Source: Pyrinomonadaceae bacterium
GTDB lineage: Bacteria > Acidobacteriota > Blastocatellia > Pyrinomonadales > Pyrinomonadaceae
NCBI GenBank assembly: GCA_026129865.1
Contig: JAHCHG010000005.1
Location: 235,690-299,689 of the forward strand
Direction of reading: 5' to 3'
Length of the DNA stretch: 64,000 nucleotides
In this document: in pieces, positions 16,874 through 27,733 of the stretch
How the letters are laid out: each line of letters begins with the position of its first letter
Position numbering within the stretch: position 1 is the stretch's first letter
Notes under the pieces: generated by a model
Databases searched by the model: none
The model's input: the letters and a program-made list of their open reading frames with translations, nothing else
Told to the model about the DNA's origin: nothing
Position numbers and translations under genes: made by a program

Positions 16874-18268
16874 ATGATTATGAAAGATAACAGCATGCAC
16901 AACGTGGACATCGACCTCGTTGAAATGTCGCTCGACGTCATTAAATTTGCCATCAGCCGGATCACGAAGACGAACCCGGAACTCGGTTTTCCAAGAAAAG
17001 CTTCGGAACTTGAATCTTTGGTCGGAGAAACCATTACACCGAACGGAATCGGCGGAGAAAATGCCTTCGCTCTTTTTCGCGACGTTTTGATAAAGGCAAG
17101 CGTCGCGATCGATCATCCGCGGCATTTAGCATTTGTGCCTGCATCGCCGACGCGCGCGGCTGTTATGTTCGATCTGGTCACATCGGCGTCGAGTGTTCAC
17201 GGTGCTTTTTGGCTCGAAGGCGCGGGCTGTATATTCGCAGAAAATCAAGCGATGAAATGGCTTGTTTCGCTGACCGGATTGCCGGAAGGCGCGTTCGGAG
17301 TTTTTACCAGCGGCGGAACGGCGGCGAATCTCTCCGCGATGGTTACGGCGCGCGAAGCGTGGCGCGGCGCTGACGCTGCCCGAACCGGTAAACGCGGAAT
17401 CGTAATCGCTTCGTGGTCGGCGCATTCCTCGATCAAGGCGATGGCAAAGGTGATCGATGCCGACGTGATCCTGGTCGAAACCGAAGAAAAATTTGAAGGC
17501 GCACAGCTTGAGGAAACACTTGCGCAATTATCTTCCGAAGACCGGAAACGTGTTTTTGCCGTCATCGCCACCGGCGGGACGACGAATGCGGGGATCATTG
17601 ACGACCTCGCCGGAATTGCGCGGGTCTGCAAGGCGGAAAATATCTGGTTTCACGTTGACGCGGCTTACGGCGGCGGTGCGCTCGCTGCGAGCTCGGTCCG
17701 GCACTTGTTTTCAGGGATCGAACATTCGGACAGCATCACAATTGATCCGCACAAATGGCTCTTTTCGCCTTACGATTGCGGCGCCGTCATTTACCGGGAT
17801 CCCGAACTCGCGCGCTCGGCGCATTCGCAGGAAGGCTCGTATCTGGATATCTTCTCGGATGAAGGCGCTCAGGGGTTTAATCCTGCCGATTATCAAATTC
17901 AATTAACGCGCCGTGTTCGCGGTCTGCCGCTCTGGTTTTCGCTGGCGATGCACGGTACGGATATGTATGAACGCGCGATAGAACGCGGAATTGAGCTCGC
18001 AAAGATCGCAGGGCGATTGATCAGCGATAATCATTTGACGGAATTAGTACGCGAACCGAGTTTGTCGTGCGTTTTGTTCCGCAGAAAAGGCTGGACGGCG
18101 GAAGATTATCGAAACTGGACATACAAAAATCACCGTGAAGGCTTTGCGCTGGTCGCTCCGACCAAATGGAATAACGGCGAAGAATTTGAAACCGTTACCC
18201 GATTTTGCTTTATAAATCCGGATACGACAGATCAAGATATCAAGGACATCCTTGAAACCATGAGATAA
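16874..18268 (+). CDS. PLP-dependent amino acid decarboxylase (group II)
   Basis: About 464 residues (a TTG at 16871 and ATGs at 16874 and 16880 are possible starts). Landmarks of group II decarboxylases (numbered from 16871): H185 in WSAHSSIK that stacks on the PLP ring, D263 in HVDAAYGG that binds the pyridine N, and K295 in DPHKWLF, the Schiff-base lysine. An N-terminal swap region (PRHLAFVPASPT) is also typical. Members remove the carboxyl group from Tyr, Trp, Glu, Asp or 2,4-diaminobutyrate, and I cannot tell which. It follows the radical SAM gene closely and may share its transcript, but no metabolic link to nitrate is evident. About 130 bp lie between its end and the next convergent gene. 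Confidence 0.85.
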   Translation: MIMKDNSMHNVDIDLVEMSLDVIKFAISRITKTNPELGFPRKASELESLVGETITPNGIGGENAFALFRDVLIKASVAIDHPRHLAFVPASPTRAAVMFDLVTSASSVHGAFWLEGAGCIFAENQAMKWLVSLTGLPEGAFGVFTSGGTAANLSAMVTAREAWRGADAARTGKRGIVIASWSAHSSIKAMAKVIDADVILVETEEKFEGAQLEETLAQLSSEDRKRVFAVIATGGTTNAGIIDDLAGIARVCKAENIWFHVDAAYGGGALAASSVRHLFSGIEHSDSITIDPHKWLFSPYDCGAVIYRDPELARSAHSQEGSYLDIFSDEGAQGFNPADYQIQLTRRVRGLPLWFSLAMHGTDMYERAIERGIELAKIAGRLISDNHLTELVREPSLSCVLFRRKGWTAEDYRNWTYKNHREGFALVAPTKWNNGEEFETVTRFCFINPDTTDQDIKDILETMR

Positions 18269-18398
18269 ACCGAAACAGATCTGTCCGCCGCCGCCCGCAT
18301 TTAACTAAATTTTAGCCCGAACCGGGACCAGGTTTTCGAATTAAGGCACCGCGAAATTTTTCCTGCTTTTTCTGACCGATTTATATGGTACTGAATTT

Positions 18399-19895
18399 TT
18401 ATTCAGCACAATAGACCTCCGTAACCTTCCTAAAATGATAGCCCATCGCAGCCAGGGCGATCCCATTTCCCAGCCGATCCGGGTAATCTCTTAAAATTCG
18501 ATAGAGATATTTCCAAAATCGAATGCGTTCATGATCGCGAACGCCAAGCCGGAGCGTTATTTTGGTGAAAGATCTTAGAACGCCGATAACGCTGGCGGCG
18601 TTAACGTTTCGCCATTTTAGCGTGTCGGTTTTAACACGCGACAGACAATCAAGCGCACGCTGGTAAAATTCCAAAGGGCTGTAAATTTCGCGCAAAATCG
18701 CCTTATAGCTTTCAACCAAATATTCTCTGTCCATTTTTGGCACAAAATTCAGTGAACAATCGGTATTATTGCCGCTGCTTTCGTGAACAAGTCTGCCTTC
18801 GCGCTCAAGACGTTTCCAAAGTTGAGTATCGGGAAGCGCCGTCAAAAGACCGACCATCGCAAGCGGAATCGCGCTTTCACGTATAAATTTGATCTGTTGT
18901 TCAAAAATATCGGCTGGATCGTTATCGAATCCGACGATAAATCCCGCCATTACTTCCATTCCATAGCTCTGAATTTTTTTGACGGATTCAAGCAGATCCC
19001 GCTTTGTGTTTTGAGATTTGTTTGCTTCTTTCAGGCTTTCTGCCACCGGCGTTTCGATTCCCAAAAAGACCCTGTGAAACCCGGCTTGGCGCATCAATTC
19101 AAGTAATGCATCGTCTTCAGCCAAATTTACGCTTGCTTCGGTTAGAAACGAAAACGGCGATTTGTGGCGATCGGACCATTTAATTAACTCCGGCAGGAAC
19201 TTTCTAACCTCGCGTTTATTGCCGATAAAATTGTCATCGACGATAAATACGGTGCCTCGCCAGCCCGCAGCTCTTAACGCCTCCATTTCAGCCAACATCT
19301 GTTCGCTTGATTTGGTACGCGGAGAACGCCCGTAAATCTCAATAATGTCGCAAAACTCGCAAGAAAACGGACAGCCTCTTGAAAACTGGACGTTCATTGA
19401 CGTGTAACGATTTATGTCAATTAGATCAAAATCCGGCAATGGCGTAAGTTCAAGCGACGGTCGCACCGCTGCTTGATATATCCGTTTGGGATTTCCGTCC
19501 TCAAGATCTTTAATGAATTCGGGAAGCGTGGTTTCAGCTTCTCCAACGAAGATATGGTCCGCTTCAGGAACCAGGTCTGAACTTGTCGAAACAAACGGGC
19601 CACCGACAACTACTGGCTTTCCAAGCTCTTTGCATTGTTTCACCACCTGATCAAGAGACTGCTTTTGAACGATCATCGCGCTGAGAAATACCATGTCCGC
19701 CCATTCAATATCCTTCCTGGTCAACGAATCGACATTCATATCAACTAAACGTCTCTCCCACGTTTTGGGCAACATTGCAGAAACGGTCAATAGCCCGAGC
19801 GGCGGAAATGCGGCTTTTTTCCCGACAAATGACAGCGCATGCCGAAAACTCCAATACGTTTCCGGAAATATAGGATAAACAAGCAGGATTTTCAT
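18399..19895 (-). CDS. B12-binding-domain radical SAM protein (DUF4070 type)
   Basis: 498 residues in three parts: an N-terminal cobalamin-binding Rossmann domain (about 1-140, with [12 protein letters not shown] and VVVGGPF), a radical SAM barrel with C175, C179 and C182 in [10 protein letters not shown], and a C-terminal DUF4070-like domain ([15 protein letters not shown]). The DxHxxG motif for His-on cobalamin is not seen. Related enzymes include HpnP (hopanoid C-2 methylase) and other class B radical methylases or ring-modifying enzymes. No hopanoid genes are nearby, so the substrate is unassigned. It stands alone, converging on the decarboxylase gene. Confidence 0.8.
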   Translation of the reverse strand: MKILLVYPIFPETYWSFRHALSFVGKKAAFPPLGLLTVSAMLPKTWERRLVDMNVDSLTRKDIEWADMVFLSAMIVQKQSLDQVVKQCKELGKPVVVGGPFVSTSSDLVPEADHIFVGEAETTLPEFIKDLEDGNPKRIYQAAVRPSLELTPLPDFDLIDINRYTSMNVQFSRGCPFSCEFCDIIEIYGRSPRTKSSEQMLAEMEALRAAGWRGTVFIVDDNFIGNKREVRKFLPELIKWSDRHKSPFSFLTEASVNLAEDDALLELMRQAGFHRVFLGIETPVAESLKEANKSQNTKRDLLESVKKIQSYGMEVMAGFIVGFDNDPADIFEQQIKFIRESAIPLAMVGLLTALPDTQLWKRLEREGRLVHESSGNNTDCSLNFVPKMDREYLVESYKAILREIYSPLEFYQRALDCLSRVKTDTLKWRNVNAASVIGVLRSFTKITLRLGVRDHERIRFWKYLYRILRDYPDRLGNGIALAAMGYHFRKVTEVYCAE

Positions 19896-20278
19896 AATTT
19901 AAAGGCTCCACTATATTTTTGCTAAACACACTTCCGAAATGATTTCGCAAGCAGTATTAGCCGGTTTAGAAATAAGCGGTCTTCAAGTTTTTTCTACCGG
20001 GAGTTTTTAAACCTGAATACGCCGAAAAACGATACGCATCATACCGGAATTTACGCCGGCAAAATTCCGCGCCGATTTGATAAAGTTTATCAGCTATTTA
20101 TGGAGTCAGATGTAAGAATTATGTAATAGATATCGGGTCTTAATGAGAAGAACCTGGAGTGGACCGGTTCAATCAAAGTGCGGCTTTTTCGACCGGTTCG
20201 ATCACCGCAAGAACGAGGCGAAAATATGTCCGAAAGAGCCGGATAAGTTTGTCCAACCGGACGCTGCCTATCGAAAAC
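19896..20278. other. Gene-free interval with a 15-bp palindrome at 20078-20092
   Basis: No gene is supported in this 383-bp stretch. The clearest signal is TGATAAA and TTTATCA around one central G (20078-20092), an operator-like palindrome about 180 bp upstream of the B12-radical SAM start. ACCGGTTC occurs twice at about 20163 and 20193. No convincing terminator was found for the long operon that ends at 20279. Confidence 0.35.
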
Positions 20279-20842
20279 TTACGATCGACCTTCTAACAAT
20301 ATCGAAATGGCGAGGTTCGTTCGTCCGCTGCGGTCGCCGTCAAAACGCGGCGGAAGCTTGTTCAGTTCGCTTCGGATCAAATCGTTCATTTCGCTGTGAT
20401 CGCTTTCGTCGACAAGCGCTTCTGCCATCGGATAGATCTCGTTTTCCTCGGTATCATTGTGCGTTCTAAGCAATTCGACAATAGCGCGAACCTTAATTCG
20501 GACTAAGGGTAATTTTTCTTCCGGATCTTGGTTGAAGAAGATCAGATCGCGCACTATCTTGATCGCAGCGGCAAGTTCGCGGACGAAAAAGTCGTGATCC
20601 ACTCGAAGTTTTGCGATAGTTGATTTAACTGAATCGCGCACGCCGGGCTCTATCTTGTCCTCCATCTGCAGAATAGCTTTGAATAAATGAAGATGTTCCG
20701 CGCGAATATGCATCGCGAGACGTGCCCAAAATATGTCAAGCGTCTTATAGATCTCAGGTTGATCGTGATTTCCGAGCGCTTTGAAAACCTCTTCGAGCAA
20801 ACCGTCAAGTTCGTTGTGATCGGCTGTAAGTATTGAATTCAT
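20279..20842 (-). CDS. Hemerythrin (HHE) domain protein
   Basis: About 187 residues from the ATG at 20842, 17 bp after actF; the longer frame overlaps actF. The helical bundle carries spaced His/Glu ligands of a di-iron site: DHNELD, HIRAEHLHLF, DHDFFVREL and HNDTEENEIYP. Such proteins bind O2 or NO or help repair iron centres. It is the last gene of the minus-strand nar-act operon, which suggests a role in protecting or sensing for the respiratory chain. A related but distinct hemerythrin gene lies at 38097-38669. Confidence 0.82.
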   Translation of the reverse strand: MNSILTADHNELDGLLEEVFKALGNHDQPEIYKTLDIFWARLAMHIRAEHLHLFKAILQMEDKIEPGVRDSVKSTIAKLRVDHDFFVRELAAAIKIVRDLIFFNQDPEEKLPLVRIKVRAIVELLRTHNDTEENEIYPMAEALVDESDHSEMNDLIRSELNKLPPRFDGDRSGRTNLAISILLEGRS

Positions 20843-20859
20843 TTTAAGGCTTGGCGTAT

Positions 20860-22020
20860 CTATTCCGCCGGATCTGTCCTTTCCTGCCAAATACTTTCCG
20901 ATAGATACGGGTCATGAACAGGGATCATTCTATCCGGTTTTAGGTTTCTCGCAAAACACAATAAGAATAGAGAAACAAAGCCGATCGGAAGCGCGATATC
21001 GACCAATCCGATCATCGGGTCGGCAAAGAAAGCAGGAAAGATCAGAACGTATAGATCGACCCAATGCCCCGCCAAAACCACAGCGCAGGCTGCCAGCATC
21101 CAGTTTTCGCTGGATTTTACTCCGCGCCGGATCAGCATTAGAAAAGGGATCACCCAGTTTAGAAAAAGACTCGCATAAAATACATTTGACCAAGCCTGCG
21201 TGCCCGTTCGCCGGACATAATAAATTGTTTCTTCCGGAATATTCGCGTAATAGATCAGAAGAAACTGACAAACCCAGATATATGCCCAAAACGTTGCAAA
21301 CCCGAATACGAGTTTCCCGAGAGCATGCATCTGACGATCGCCTACTTCTTTCAAGTATCCGCGTCTGCGCAAAAGGATCGTCAGTATCGTGATCGCCGCG
21401 GAACCGCAAAGAAGCAATCCCGCAATATGATAAAAGGCATAGATCGTACTAAAAAACATCGGTTCGATCGACATTATCCAGTCGAAAACCGCGAATGTGA
21501 ACGTGATTCCGAAGACGACGAGAAAAATGGACGCGAATGTTTTGTTTCTGTTCGTATGACTGAGGTTTCCGGTCGCGTCCTGGGCATACGATTCACGTCT
21601 CATCATATAAATGAGAAATACCCAGATGGCGAGGAAAATGATCATTCTCGAAAAGAAAAATTCCGTGGTCAGATACGAATTTTTAAATACAAGTTCATGC
21701 CCGTTGTGCGAATAGGTTTTCGTAGTCCATTCATAAAGCGAATCCTTTCCGAAAAAAAGCAGCAGGATCGACACGGCTCCGATCGAGACGCAGCTCATCA
21801 TTGCCTCGGGAACCCGGCGCAGCACGCTTGACCAACCGGCGTTTGAAACGTAATTAATAGCGACAAAAACGGCGCCGCCGAGCGCTATCGACAAAAAATA
21901 GAAAGCATTCTGAAGAAATGAAGCCCAAAACCGTTCGCTGTATATCAATCCGCCGATAACACCGGCGAGACCGATCAAAAGCCCTGCGTATAAAACGTTT
22001 TTTTCCTTTGATGTCAGCAT
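20860..22020 (-). CDS. actF: Alternative Complex III quinol-binding membrane subunit ActF
   Basis: About 387 residues and ten hydrophobic helices, the layout of ActF (quinol:cytochrome c oxidoreductase). ATG at 22020 preferred: AGGAG lies 8 bp upstream, whereas the GTG at 22026 is too close to it. The motif EPMFFSTIYAFYHIAGLLLCG is typical. ActF is a shorter NrfD-like partner of ActC in the membrane; the complex oxidises menaquinol and reduces periplasmic cytochrome c in place of the bc1 complex. It comes after actE and before the hemerythrin gene; the caa3 oxidase genes that often follow act are absent. Confidence 0.9.
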   Translation of the reverse strand: MLTSKEKNVLYAGLLIGLAGVIGGLIYSERFWASFLQNAFYFLSIALGGAVFVAINYVSNAGWSSVLRRVPEAMMSCVSIGAVSILLLFFGKDSLYEWTTKTYSHNGHELVFKNSYLTTEFFFSRMIIFLAIWVFLIYMMRRESYAQDATGNLSHTNRNKTFASIFLVVFGITFTFAVFDWIMSIEPMFFSTIYAFYHIAGLLLCGSAAITILTILLRRRGYLKEVGDRQMHALGKLVFGFATFWAYIWVCQFLLIYYANIPEETIYYVRRTGTQAWSNVFYASLFLNWVIPFLMLIRRGVKSSENWMLAACAVVLAGHWVDLYVLIFPAFFADPMIGLVDIALPIGFVSLFLLCFARNLKPDRMIPVHDPYLSESIWQERTDPAE

Positions 22021-22025
22021 CGTCA

Positions 22026-22589
22026 CTACTCCTGAGCCTGCAGCGTGCGAATATAAAGCACGAGCTTCCAGCGGTCTTCAGTCGAAACATTTGCTTCGGC
22101 TGCCGGCATGTTGTTCCGTCCGCGCGTTATTACATGAAATAATTCACCGTCTGCCAACGCACGCGAGGTTTCGGTTTTAAAGGATGGCGGATTTGGAAAT
22201 TTTGGAATAACCGGACCGTCGCCGGCGCCGGTCGGACCGTGGCAAACCGCACAGCTTTTTGTAAAAATGTATTTCCCGCGCTCCAGATTTTCTGCAGAAT
22301 CATTAAAAGGATTAGTTAGTTCAGCTCCGGCGCGTTTTGCCTCTTCCGGGGTTGCGTCGTAATGAAACGGCTTAAAGCCGCGCGCGATCGTTCCGGCAAC
22401 CGGCAGCTGTGTCGTCAAACCGTTCGGGAAGGACTCGTTCACCGTTTGCGAGCGGTACGCCGGAGAAACACCCATTTGAATTGGGTATTCGCGATTGCGC
22501 TTCGTTACATCCCGAAAAAAGATCATCATTCCGCCGAGCACGACGACCGGAAGTAGAATGTATCCGAACCATGTCAGCGTCGTTTTCAT
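22026..22589 (-). CDS. actE: Alternative Complex III monohaem cytochrome c subunit ActE
   Basis: 187 residues: one N-terminal membrane anchor (residues about 8-25), then a periplasmic class I cytochrome c with a single haem site CAVCH (113-117) and a likely Met ligand in RNNMPA. The segment NPFNDSAENLERGKYIF is typical of ActE. It accepts electrons within Alternative Complex III and passes them to soluble cytochromes. It overlaps actD by 4 bp (ATGA-type), indicating translational coupling. Confidence 0.9.
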   Translation of the reverse strand: MKTTLTWFGYILLPVVVLGGMMIFFRDVTKRNREYPIQMGVSPAYRSQTVNESFPNGLTTQLPVAGTIARGFKPFHYDATPEEAKRAGAELTNPFNDSAENLERGKYIFTKSCAVCHGPTGAGDGPVIPKFPNPPSFKTETSRALADGELFHVITRGRNNMPAAEANVSTEDRWKLVLYIRTLQAQE

Positions 22590-23122
22590 ACAAGATCTCC
22601 TTCAACGACCTTTTCGGCATTGTATTTCGAAAAAATCTCATCCGCGGCTTCTTTCCTGAACGAAGCTCCCGAATGATCTAAAACCAAAACGAATTTGTCG
22701 TCATTAACTCCGGGTAAGCTTTTCCGTTTGCTGAACGGATTCAATCCGCTGAGATAAAATAGGACGATGACCGAGGTCAATCCGGAAAAAAGTACGGTCA
22801 GTTCAAACGAGACCGGCACAAAAAGCAGGGGCGTATTAAAAGGCTTTCCGCCGATGTTCAGAGCCCAGTCGTAAGCTGATGTCCAGATCTGCAATACGAC
22901 GGCAGTTACCAGACCAGCCAATCCGCCGGCAAATGCCGCCCACGTGATTCGCGAGGGTTTTAGACCCATCGCTTCGTCCATTCCGTGAACAGGGAATGGG
23001 GAAAACACGTCGTGGATCGTGAATCCGCGGAGCCGCGCCTCAGCGGTGCTCCCTTTCAGATCGTCCTCGTTCGAGAAATATGCCGCCGTGTAGCGCTGCA
23101 ATTCGTTATTAGTGTTTCGCAT
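22586..23122 (-). CDS. actD: Alternative Complex III subunit ActD (DUF3341)
   Basis: 178 residues with two central hydrophobic helices ([30 protein letters not shown]) and a soluble DUF3341 part at the start ([31 protein letters not shown]). ActD is a small integral subunit without cofactors that stabilises ActC in the membrane. The reading frame overlaps the end of actC by 14 bp and the start of actE by 4 bp. Confidence 0.88.
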   Translation of the reverse strand: MRNTNNELQRYTAAYFSNEDDLKGSTAEARLRGFTIHDVFSPFPVHGMDEAMGLKPSRITWAAFAGGLAGLVTAVVLQIWTSAYDWALNIGGKPFNTPLLFVPVSFELTVLFSGLTSVIVLFYLSGLNPFSKRKSLPGVNDDKFVLVLDHSGASFRKEAADEIFSKYNAEKVVEGDLV

Positions 23123-24539
23123 ATTTCAAAACCCCCTTAACCTCGCTTGCGGCGATGATCGGAAAAAGTCTCAAAAATATCAAAAACGCAGTAAAGAACA
23201 ACCCGAAACTGCCGATCAGCAAACCGGCTTCGACCGTCGTAGGCAGGTAATAGGTCCAGCTTGACGGCAGATAATCGCGGTGAAGACTGATCATGATGAT
23301 AACGAACCGTTCGAACCACATACCGATATTGATGAAAATGCTCAGTACGAATATCAGCGGAATCGACCGGCGGAACCGTTTGAACCAGAAGAGCTGCGGC
23401 ACGAGCGCGTTGAACGTAAACATTATCCAGTAAGCCCACGCATACGGACCGAGAACGCGGTTAATGATCATGAAAATTTCATTCGGGTTGCCGCTGTAAA
23501 ATCCCGTCCAAAGTTCGGTAATGTACGCCAGACCGACGATCGAACCGGTCAAAAGCGTCACTTTGCACATTTTTTCAAAGTGATCGAGTGTGATGTAATC
23601 CTCCAGATTCATCACCTTTCGAACAAGGATCATCAATGTCATAACCATCGCAAATCCCGAAAATACGGCACCCGCAACAAAATACGGAGGAAAGATCGTT
23701 GAATGCCATCCGGGAATGAGCGATGTCGCAAAGTCGAAACTGACTATGCTGTGAACCGATAAAACAAGCGGCGTGGCGAGCGCTGCGAGAATTCCGTAAA
23801 CCGTCTCATACCGCGACCACGTGCGGTTGGAACCGTTCCACCCGAGACTTAAGATCGTATAAAGTTTCCGCCTAAATTTAGTCCGCGCGCGGTCGCGGGC
23901 GGTCGCGATATCGGGCAATAGACCGATGTACCAGAAAACCAGCGAGATCGTGAAATATGTCGAGATCGCGAAGAAATCCCACAAAAGCGGCGAGCGGAAA
24001 TTTACCCATAGCGAGCCGCGCGAGTTCGGATACGGCAGAAACCAATAAAACAGCCACGGACGCCCCATGTGTATGATCGGAAAGATCCCTGCACACATGA
24101 CTGCGATCAAGGTCATCGCCTCCGCTGAACGATTGATAGAAGTTCGCCATTTTTGATTGAAAAGATAAAGAATAGCTGAAATGAATGTGCCTGCATGACC
24201 GATTCCGATCCAGAACACGAAATTCGTAATGTCAAAAGCCCAGCCGACCGTCCGATTTAAACCCCAGGTTCCGATTCCGACCGTCACGGTCAAATATCCT
24301 GCGATCAACCCGATAAGCAGCAGCGAAGAAGAAATTGCCAGCGCGATCCACCAGCCGAGTCCCGCTCCTTGCTCGTGAATAACGTTGATGTCGTTCGTTA
24401 CATCCGAATAAGACTTGTTTCCCGTTACCAAAGGCTCGCGAAGCGGCGAAACGGCGGGATGCTGCGTGATCCGCCCGACCTCATTCCGGATTCGCCTTTC
24501 ATCGATCGATAATTCGAGTTTTTCAATCGGCACATCCAT
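23109..24539 (-). CDS. actC: Alternative Complex III membrane subunit ActC (NrfD/PsrC family)
   Basis: 476 residues with ten hydrophobic helices and the NrfD/PsrC signature. It is the main quinol-binding subunit of Alternative Complex III. Recognisable blocks include [26 protein letters not shown] split over the first helices, MGRPWLFYW, and [22 protein letters not shown] near the end, all usual for ActC. It starts 1 bp after actB ends. The charged N-terminal stretch is cytoplasmic. Confidence 0.9.
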   Translation of the reverse strand: MDVPIEKLELSIDERRIRNEVGRITQHPAVSPLREPLVTGNKSYSDVTNDINVIHEQGAGLGWWIALAISSSLLLIGLIAGYLTVTVGIGTWGLNRTVGWAFDITNFVFWIGIGHAGTFISAILYLFNQKWRTSINRSAEAMTLIAVMCAGIFPIIHMGRPWLFYWFLPYPNSRGSLWVNFRSPLLWDFFAISTYFTISLVFWYIGLLPDIATARDRARTKFRRKLYTILSLGWNGSNRTWSRYETVYGILAALATPLVLSVHSIVSFDFATSLIPGWHSTIFPPYFVAGAVFSGFAMVMTLMILVRKVMNLEDYITLDHFEKMCKVTLLTGSIVGLAYITELWTGFYSGNPNEIFMIINRVLGPYAWAYWIMFTFNALVPQLFWFKRFRRSIPLIFVLSIFINIGMWFERFVIIMISLHRDYLPSSWTYYLPTTVEAGLLIGSFGLFFTAFLIFLRLFPIIAASEVKGVLKYAKH

Positions 24540-24540
24540 C

Positions 24541-27468
24541 TCAATGATCCTCCTTGGATTCCTTGCGATTTCTTACTTTTGCAAGATAGCTGACCGCCGG
24601 TTTTGTGTTCAGATCTTCGAGCAAAATATAGTTTCTGCCACTTTTCTTATTAGCATTGACCATGCTGTTCAGGTCTTTCAGATCACCGAAAATAATGGCG
24701 TCTGCCGGACAGCTTTGCTGACACGCGGTTTGAATTTCGCCGTCTTTGATCGGTCGTCCTTCGTTTCGAGCCTGAATCTTCTTTTCTTCGATCCGCTGCA
24801 CACAGAACGTGCATTTTTCCATAACGCCCCGCGTGCGGACCGTGACGTCGGGGTTTAGCGCCATATTCGCGAGTTTGTCGTCGCGCGGATAGTCGAACCA
24901 GTTGAAATGTCTAACTTTATAAGCGCAGTTGTTTGCACAGTAACGTGTTCCGACACAGCGGTTGTAAACCTGCATGTTCAAACCTTCGCTGCTGTGGACG
25001 GTCGCCAAAACCGGACAAACCATTTCGCACGAAGCATTTTCGCACTGCATGCAGGGAAGCGGTTGAAAGGTGACCTCTGTTCCGTCGGGGTTGGAATCGA
25101 TATACCGGTCGACGCGAAGCCAGTGCATATCGCGCATCTTTGCGACTTCCTGCTTGCCCACGACCGGAATATTATTTTCCGCCTGGCAGCTCAAAACACA
25201 CGAGTTACAACCTGTGCAAGCGCTAAGATCGACGACCATTCCCCATTTATGTTCCGGGTAATCGTGTTCCGCGAATAACTTTTCGAATTCGGTTTGCTTT
25301 ATCGGGTGATCGCCGCTGACATATTGCGAAAGCGCGATATTCTGAGCGAGCGGGCGTCCGTGCGACGATTCTTCGATCTGTGTCTTTGCAAGCTCCGAGC
25401 GTTTGCCGGTCGCTGCGATATCGATGTTTGCGGCTTGATACCGAAATGTTCCGTTTAAAAACTCAACAAACGGAAATGCATTCGCGCCGACCCCGTTTCC
25501 GGCTTTTCCGGCGTGCGTTCGTCCATAACCGAGAGCGACGGCGACAACATCGTCGCTTTGTCCGGGCTGGATCAAAACCGGAAGTTCGATCGCCGAATTA
25601 TTTTTTTTCACTGATACAACGTCGCCTTCCGTTAAGCTAAGCTTTTCAGCAGCACCGGGAGAAATTGAAGCATAATTGCCCCACGACGTTTTTGTGATCG
25701 GGTCGGGAAGTTCCTGAAGCCACGGGCTGTTTGCAAATCTGCCGTCGCGCATGCTCGTTTTTTGATAGAGAACGAGTGAATAATCTGATTGTTCTGTCTT
25801 GTTTAGCCGCAAAAGTGCGTCGTTCAAGCCTTTGTCGTTGAAGGTTCGTGTAACCGGTTCTTTAACAGTCTGATCTGCAAAAATTCCGTCGTGAAGCGAT
25901 TGATCCCAAAAATCGTCAAATTTTGAAAATTTTGTCTGTTTCGTAAAATTAGTTTGCTGCCAGGTTTGGCGCAGAACATCGTAAAATGATCGAACATCGC
26001 CGCTCCAGCGCATCAGCGATTCCTGATATGCGCGCGTCTGAAACAGCGGAGCAATCGTCGGCTGATTGAAACTGTAAATTCCCGAATCAGTTTCGGCGTC
26101 GTCCCAAGCTTCAAGCGAATGATGGTTCGGGCAGACAAAATCAGCCGACAAAGCGGTTTCATCCAGTGTCGGATCGAAGGAAACTTTAAGCGGAACCTTT
26201 TTTAACGCTTCCGTAAATTCCTTCGCCGCATAGCAATCGTAAGCAGGATTGACGTTGAGCAGGAAAAGCGCAGCAACTTCGCCATTTTTCATCTCTTCGA
26301 TCAATCCTGCAAACGTTCCGTCGCTATTTTGTGTGTGCGGCGACGGTGAATTGACATCGATCGTTGTTCCGTAATTTCCAAGCGTTTCATTGATAAAATT
26401 GACGACTAGCTGTACGTCCGGATCGTTCGAACCGCAAATCACCAGCGATTCGCCCCGATGGTTCAGCAGCTCGTCTGCCGTCGTTTCCAAATGTTGGGTC
26501 ATCTGCGGAGAAATGCCGGAGGGCGGAAGCAGGTTGTAATTTACGGATTTTGATTGACCGCTTTTTTCGACGAGTGCCGTCAAAAGGAAAGTCAATGCTT
26601 CGTTTTGCTCCGCAGATGAAGTTGTAAATCTAGTGTCGGCATTGGCTCCGGTTACGGACATTCGCGCTTCGTATTGAATATGACGGAGCATTGATCTCTG
26701 CCCGTTCTTCAAGTCGCGTGCGGCTGAATAATCTTTAGTAAATCGGACCGGAGAGATCCAAGTTCCGAGAAAATCGGCGTCAAAGCTGACAAGTAGTTTC
26801 GCGTTCTGAATTTTATAACCGGGAATCGAACCGACGCCGTGCGTTTCAAGATGTGCGGCGGAAATCGCAGCGGTAGAAACAGGCTCATAGACGATATGAC
26901 GCGCGTCTTCGTAAGTTCCCAGGAAGTTGTCTATTAAAGCTTTAGAGGTCGGGCTGATTATAGTATTTGATAAAAATCGGACTTTGCCGCGGGATTGTTT
27001 GATCGAAGCGAGTTTTGCGCCGACTTGCCGGTCAACTTCGGTCCAATCGGACGGCTGCCCGCCGATCAAAGGCTGTTTCAGACGTTCCGAATCGTAAAGG
27101 CTGAACACGAGCGAATGAGCGACAGCGCAAAGTCCGCCTTTCGAGACCGGATGCGCGGGGTTTCCTTCGATCTTGATCGGTCGCCCGTCGCGAACCTTGA
27201 CCAGGGTTCCGCACCCGGCGCTGCAGCCCGAACAAGTTGATGCATACCAATTTGCGACGCCCGGCGTTTGTTCCGGCGATTTTGCTAAATTGGGAACGAT
27301 CTTTTGTTCCGGAACACGGCAATTAAGCAGAGAAAGACCAACCGCGGAATAGCCGAGCGCGGACAGAAAACTTCGGCGGGAAATTCCGTAAACAGGTAGT
27401 TTCGGTGCGGCAGGTTTGCCGCTTTCATCGGTATCAAGAAACTCTTTCCAAAGTTTTTCGCCTTTCAT
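24541..27468 (-). CDS. actB: Alternative Complex III Fe-S/molybdopterin-fold subunit ActB
   Basis: About 975 residues, the usual fused form of ActB. ATG at 27468 chosen over a GTG at 27474, with AAGGAA at good spacing. [16 protein letters not shown] is a Tat signal, so it is exported. The first two thirds have the fold of molybdopterin oxidoreductases ([12 protein letters not shown]), although in studied ActB proteins the Mo cofactor is absent. The last third is a polyferredoxin with four cysteine groups ([43 protein letters not shown] with CQQSC). It wires ActC to the haem subunits. A 265-bp gap with two hairpins separates it from actA. Confidence 0.9.
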   Translation of the reverse strand: MKGEKLWKEFLDTDESGKPAAPKLPVYGISRRSFLSALGYSAVGLSLLNCRVPEQKIVPNLAKSPEQTPGVANWYASTCSGCSAGCGTLVKVRDGRPIKIEGNPAHPVSKGGLCAVAHSLVFSLYDSERLKQPLIGGQPSDWTEVDRQVGAKLASIKQSRGKVRFLSNTIISPTSKALIDNFLGTYEDARHIVYEPVSTAAISAAHLETHGVGSIPGYKIQNAKLLVSFDADFLGTWISPVRFTKDYSAARDLKNGQRSMLRHIQYEARMSVTGANADTRFTTSSAEQNEALTFLLTALVEKSGQSKSVNYNLLPPSGISPQMTQHLETTADELLNHRGESLVICGSNDPDVQLVVNFINETLGNYGTTIDVNSPSPHTQNSDGTFAGLIEEMKNGEVAALFLLNVNPAYDCYAAKEFTEALKKVPLKVSFDPTLDETALSADFVCPNHHSLEAWDDAETDSGIYSFNQPTIAPLFQTRAYQESLMRWSGDVRSFYDVLRQTWQQTNFTKQTKFSKFDDFWDQSLHDGIFADQTVKEPVTRTFNDKGLNDALLRLNKTEQSDYSLVLYQKTSMRDGRFANSPWLQELPDPITKTSWGNYASISPGAAEKLSLTEGDVVSVKKNNSAIELPVLIQPGQSDDVVAVALGYGRTHAGKAGNGVGANAFPFVEFLNGTFRYQAANIDIAATGKRSELAKTQIEESSHGRPLAQNIALSQYVSGDHPIKQTEFEKLFAEHDYPEHKWGMVVDLSACTGCNSCVLSCQAENNIPVVGKQEVAKMRDMHWLRVDRYIDSNPDGTEVTFQPLPCMQCENASCEMVCPVLATVHSSEGLNMQVYNRCVGTRYCANNCAYKVRHFNWFDYPRDDKLANMALNPDVTVRTRGVMEKCTFCVQRIEEKKIQARNEGRPIKDGEIQTACQQSCPADAIIFGDLKDLNSMVNANKKSGRNYILLEDLNTKPAVSYLAKVRNRKESKEDH

Positions 27469-27513
27469 AAACACGTTCCTTTCTACGGTCTCAAAATTAG
27501 TTCTTTTGAATTG

Positions 27514-27687
27514 CCGCTAGCTTCGGCTAGTGGATTCGGACAATTCAAGCTCGGCGTCGTTAGCCAAAAAATAAAGAAAACAATTATCTGAACGGCTATA
27601 GCTAAAGCACTAAGGAATCGTTCTCAGCTCAGGTATCTGGCTAAAGCCCTCTATTCAAATCCCTTGACCGCAAGCTAAAGCTAGCGG
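27514..27687. repeat. Two REP-like hairpins in the actA-actB gap
   Basis: CCGCTAGC and GCTAGTGG form a stem with a TTCG loop (27514-27533), flanked by GAATTG (27509-27514) and CAATTC (27541-27546). A second hairpin, CCGCAAGC with GCTAGCGG around TAAA, lies at 27668-27687. Both carry the GCTAGCGG core seen in extragenic palindromes. They lie inside an operon and may tune actB expression relative to actA, or be mobile REP copies. Confidence 0.5.
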
Positions 27688-27733
27688 CAATTTCTCAAAA
27701 CAACCCGAATCAGGTTTCAAGCACCGCAGCAAA

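Noticed and set aside
20078..20092. FNR box
   Set aside because: TTGAT and ATCAG are 7 bp apart here, not 4, so it does not fit the FNR/DNR spacing; kept only as an unassigned palindrome.
20143..20469. Plus-strand frame across the end of the hemerythrin gene
   Set aside because: Mostly antisense to a well-supported hemerythrin gene and very Arg/Ser/Phe-rich, as expected for a shadow frame.
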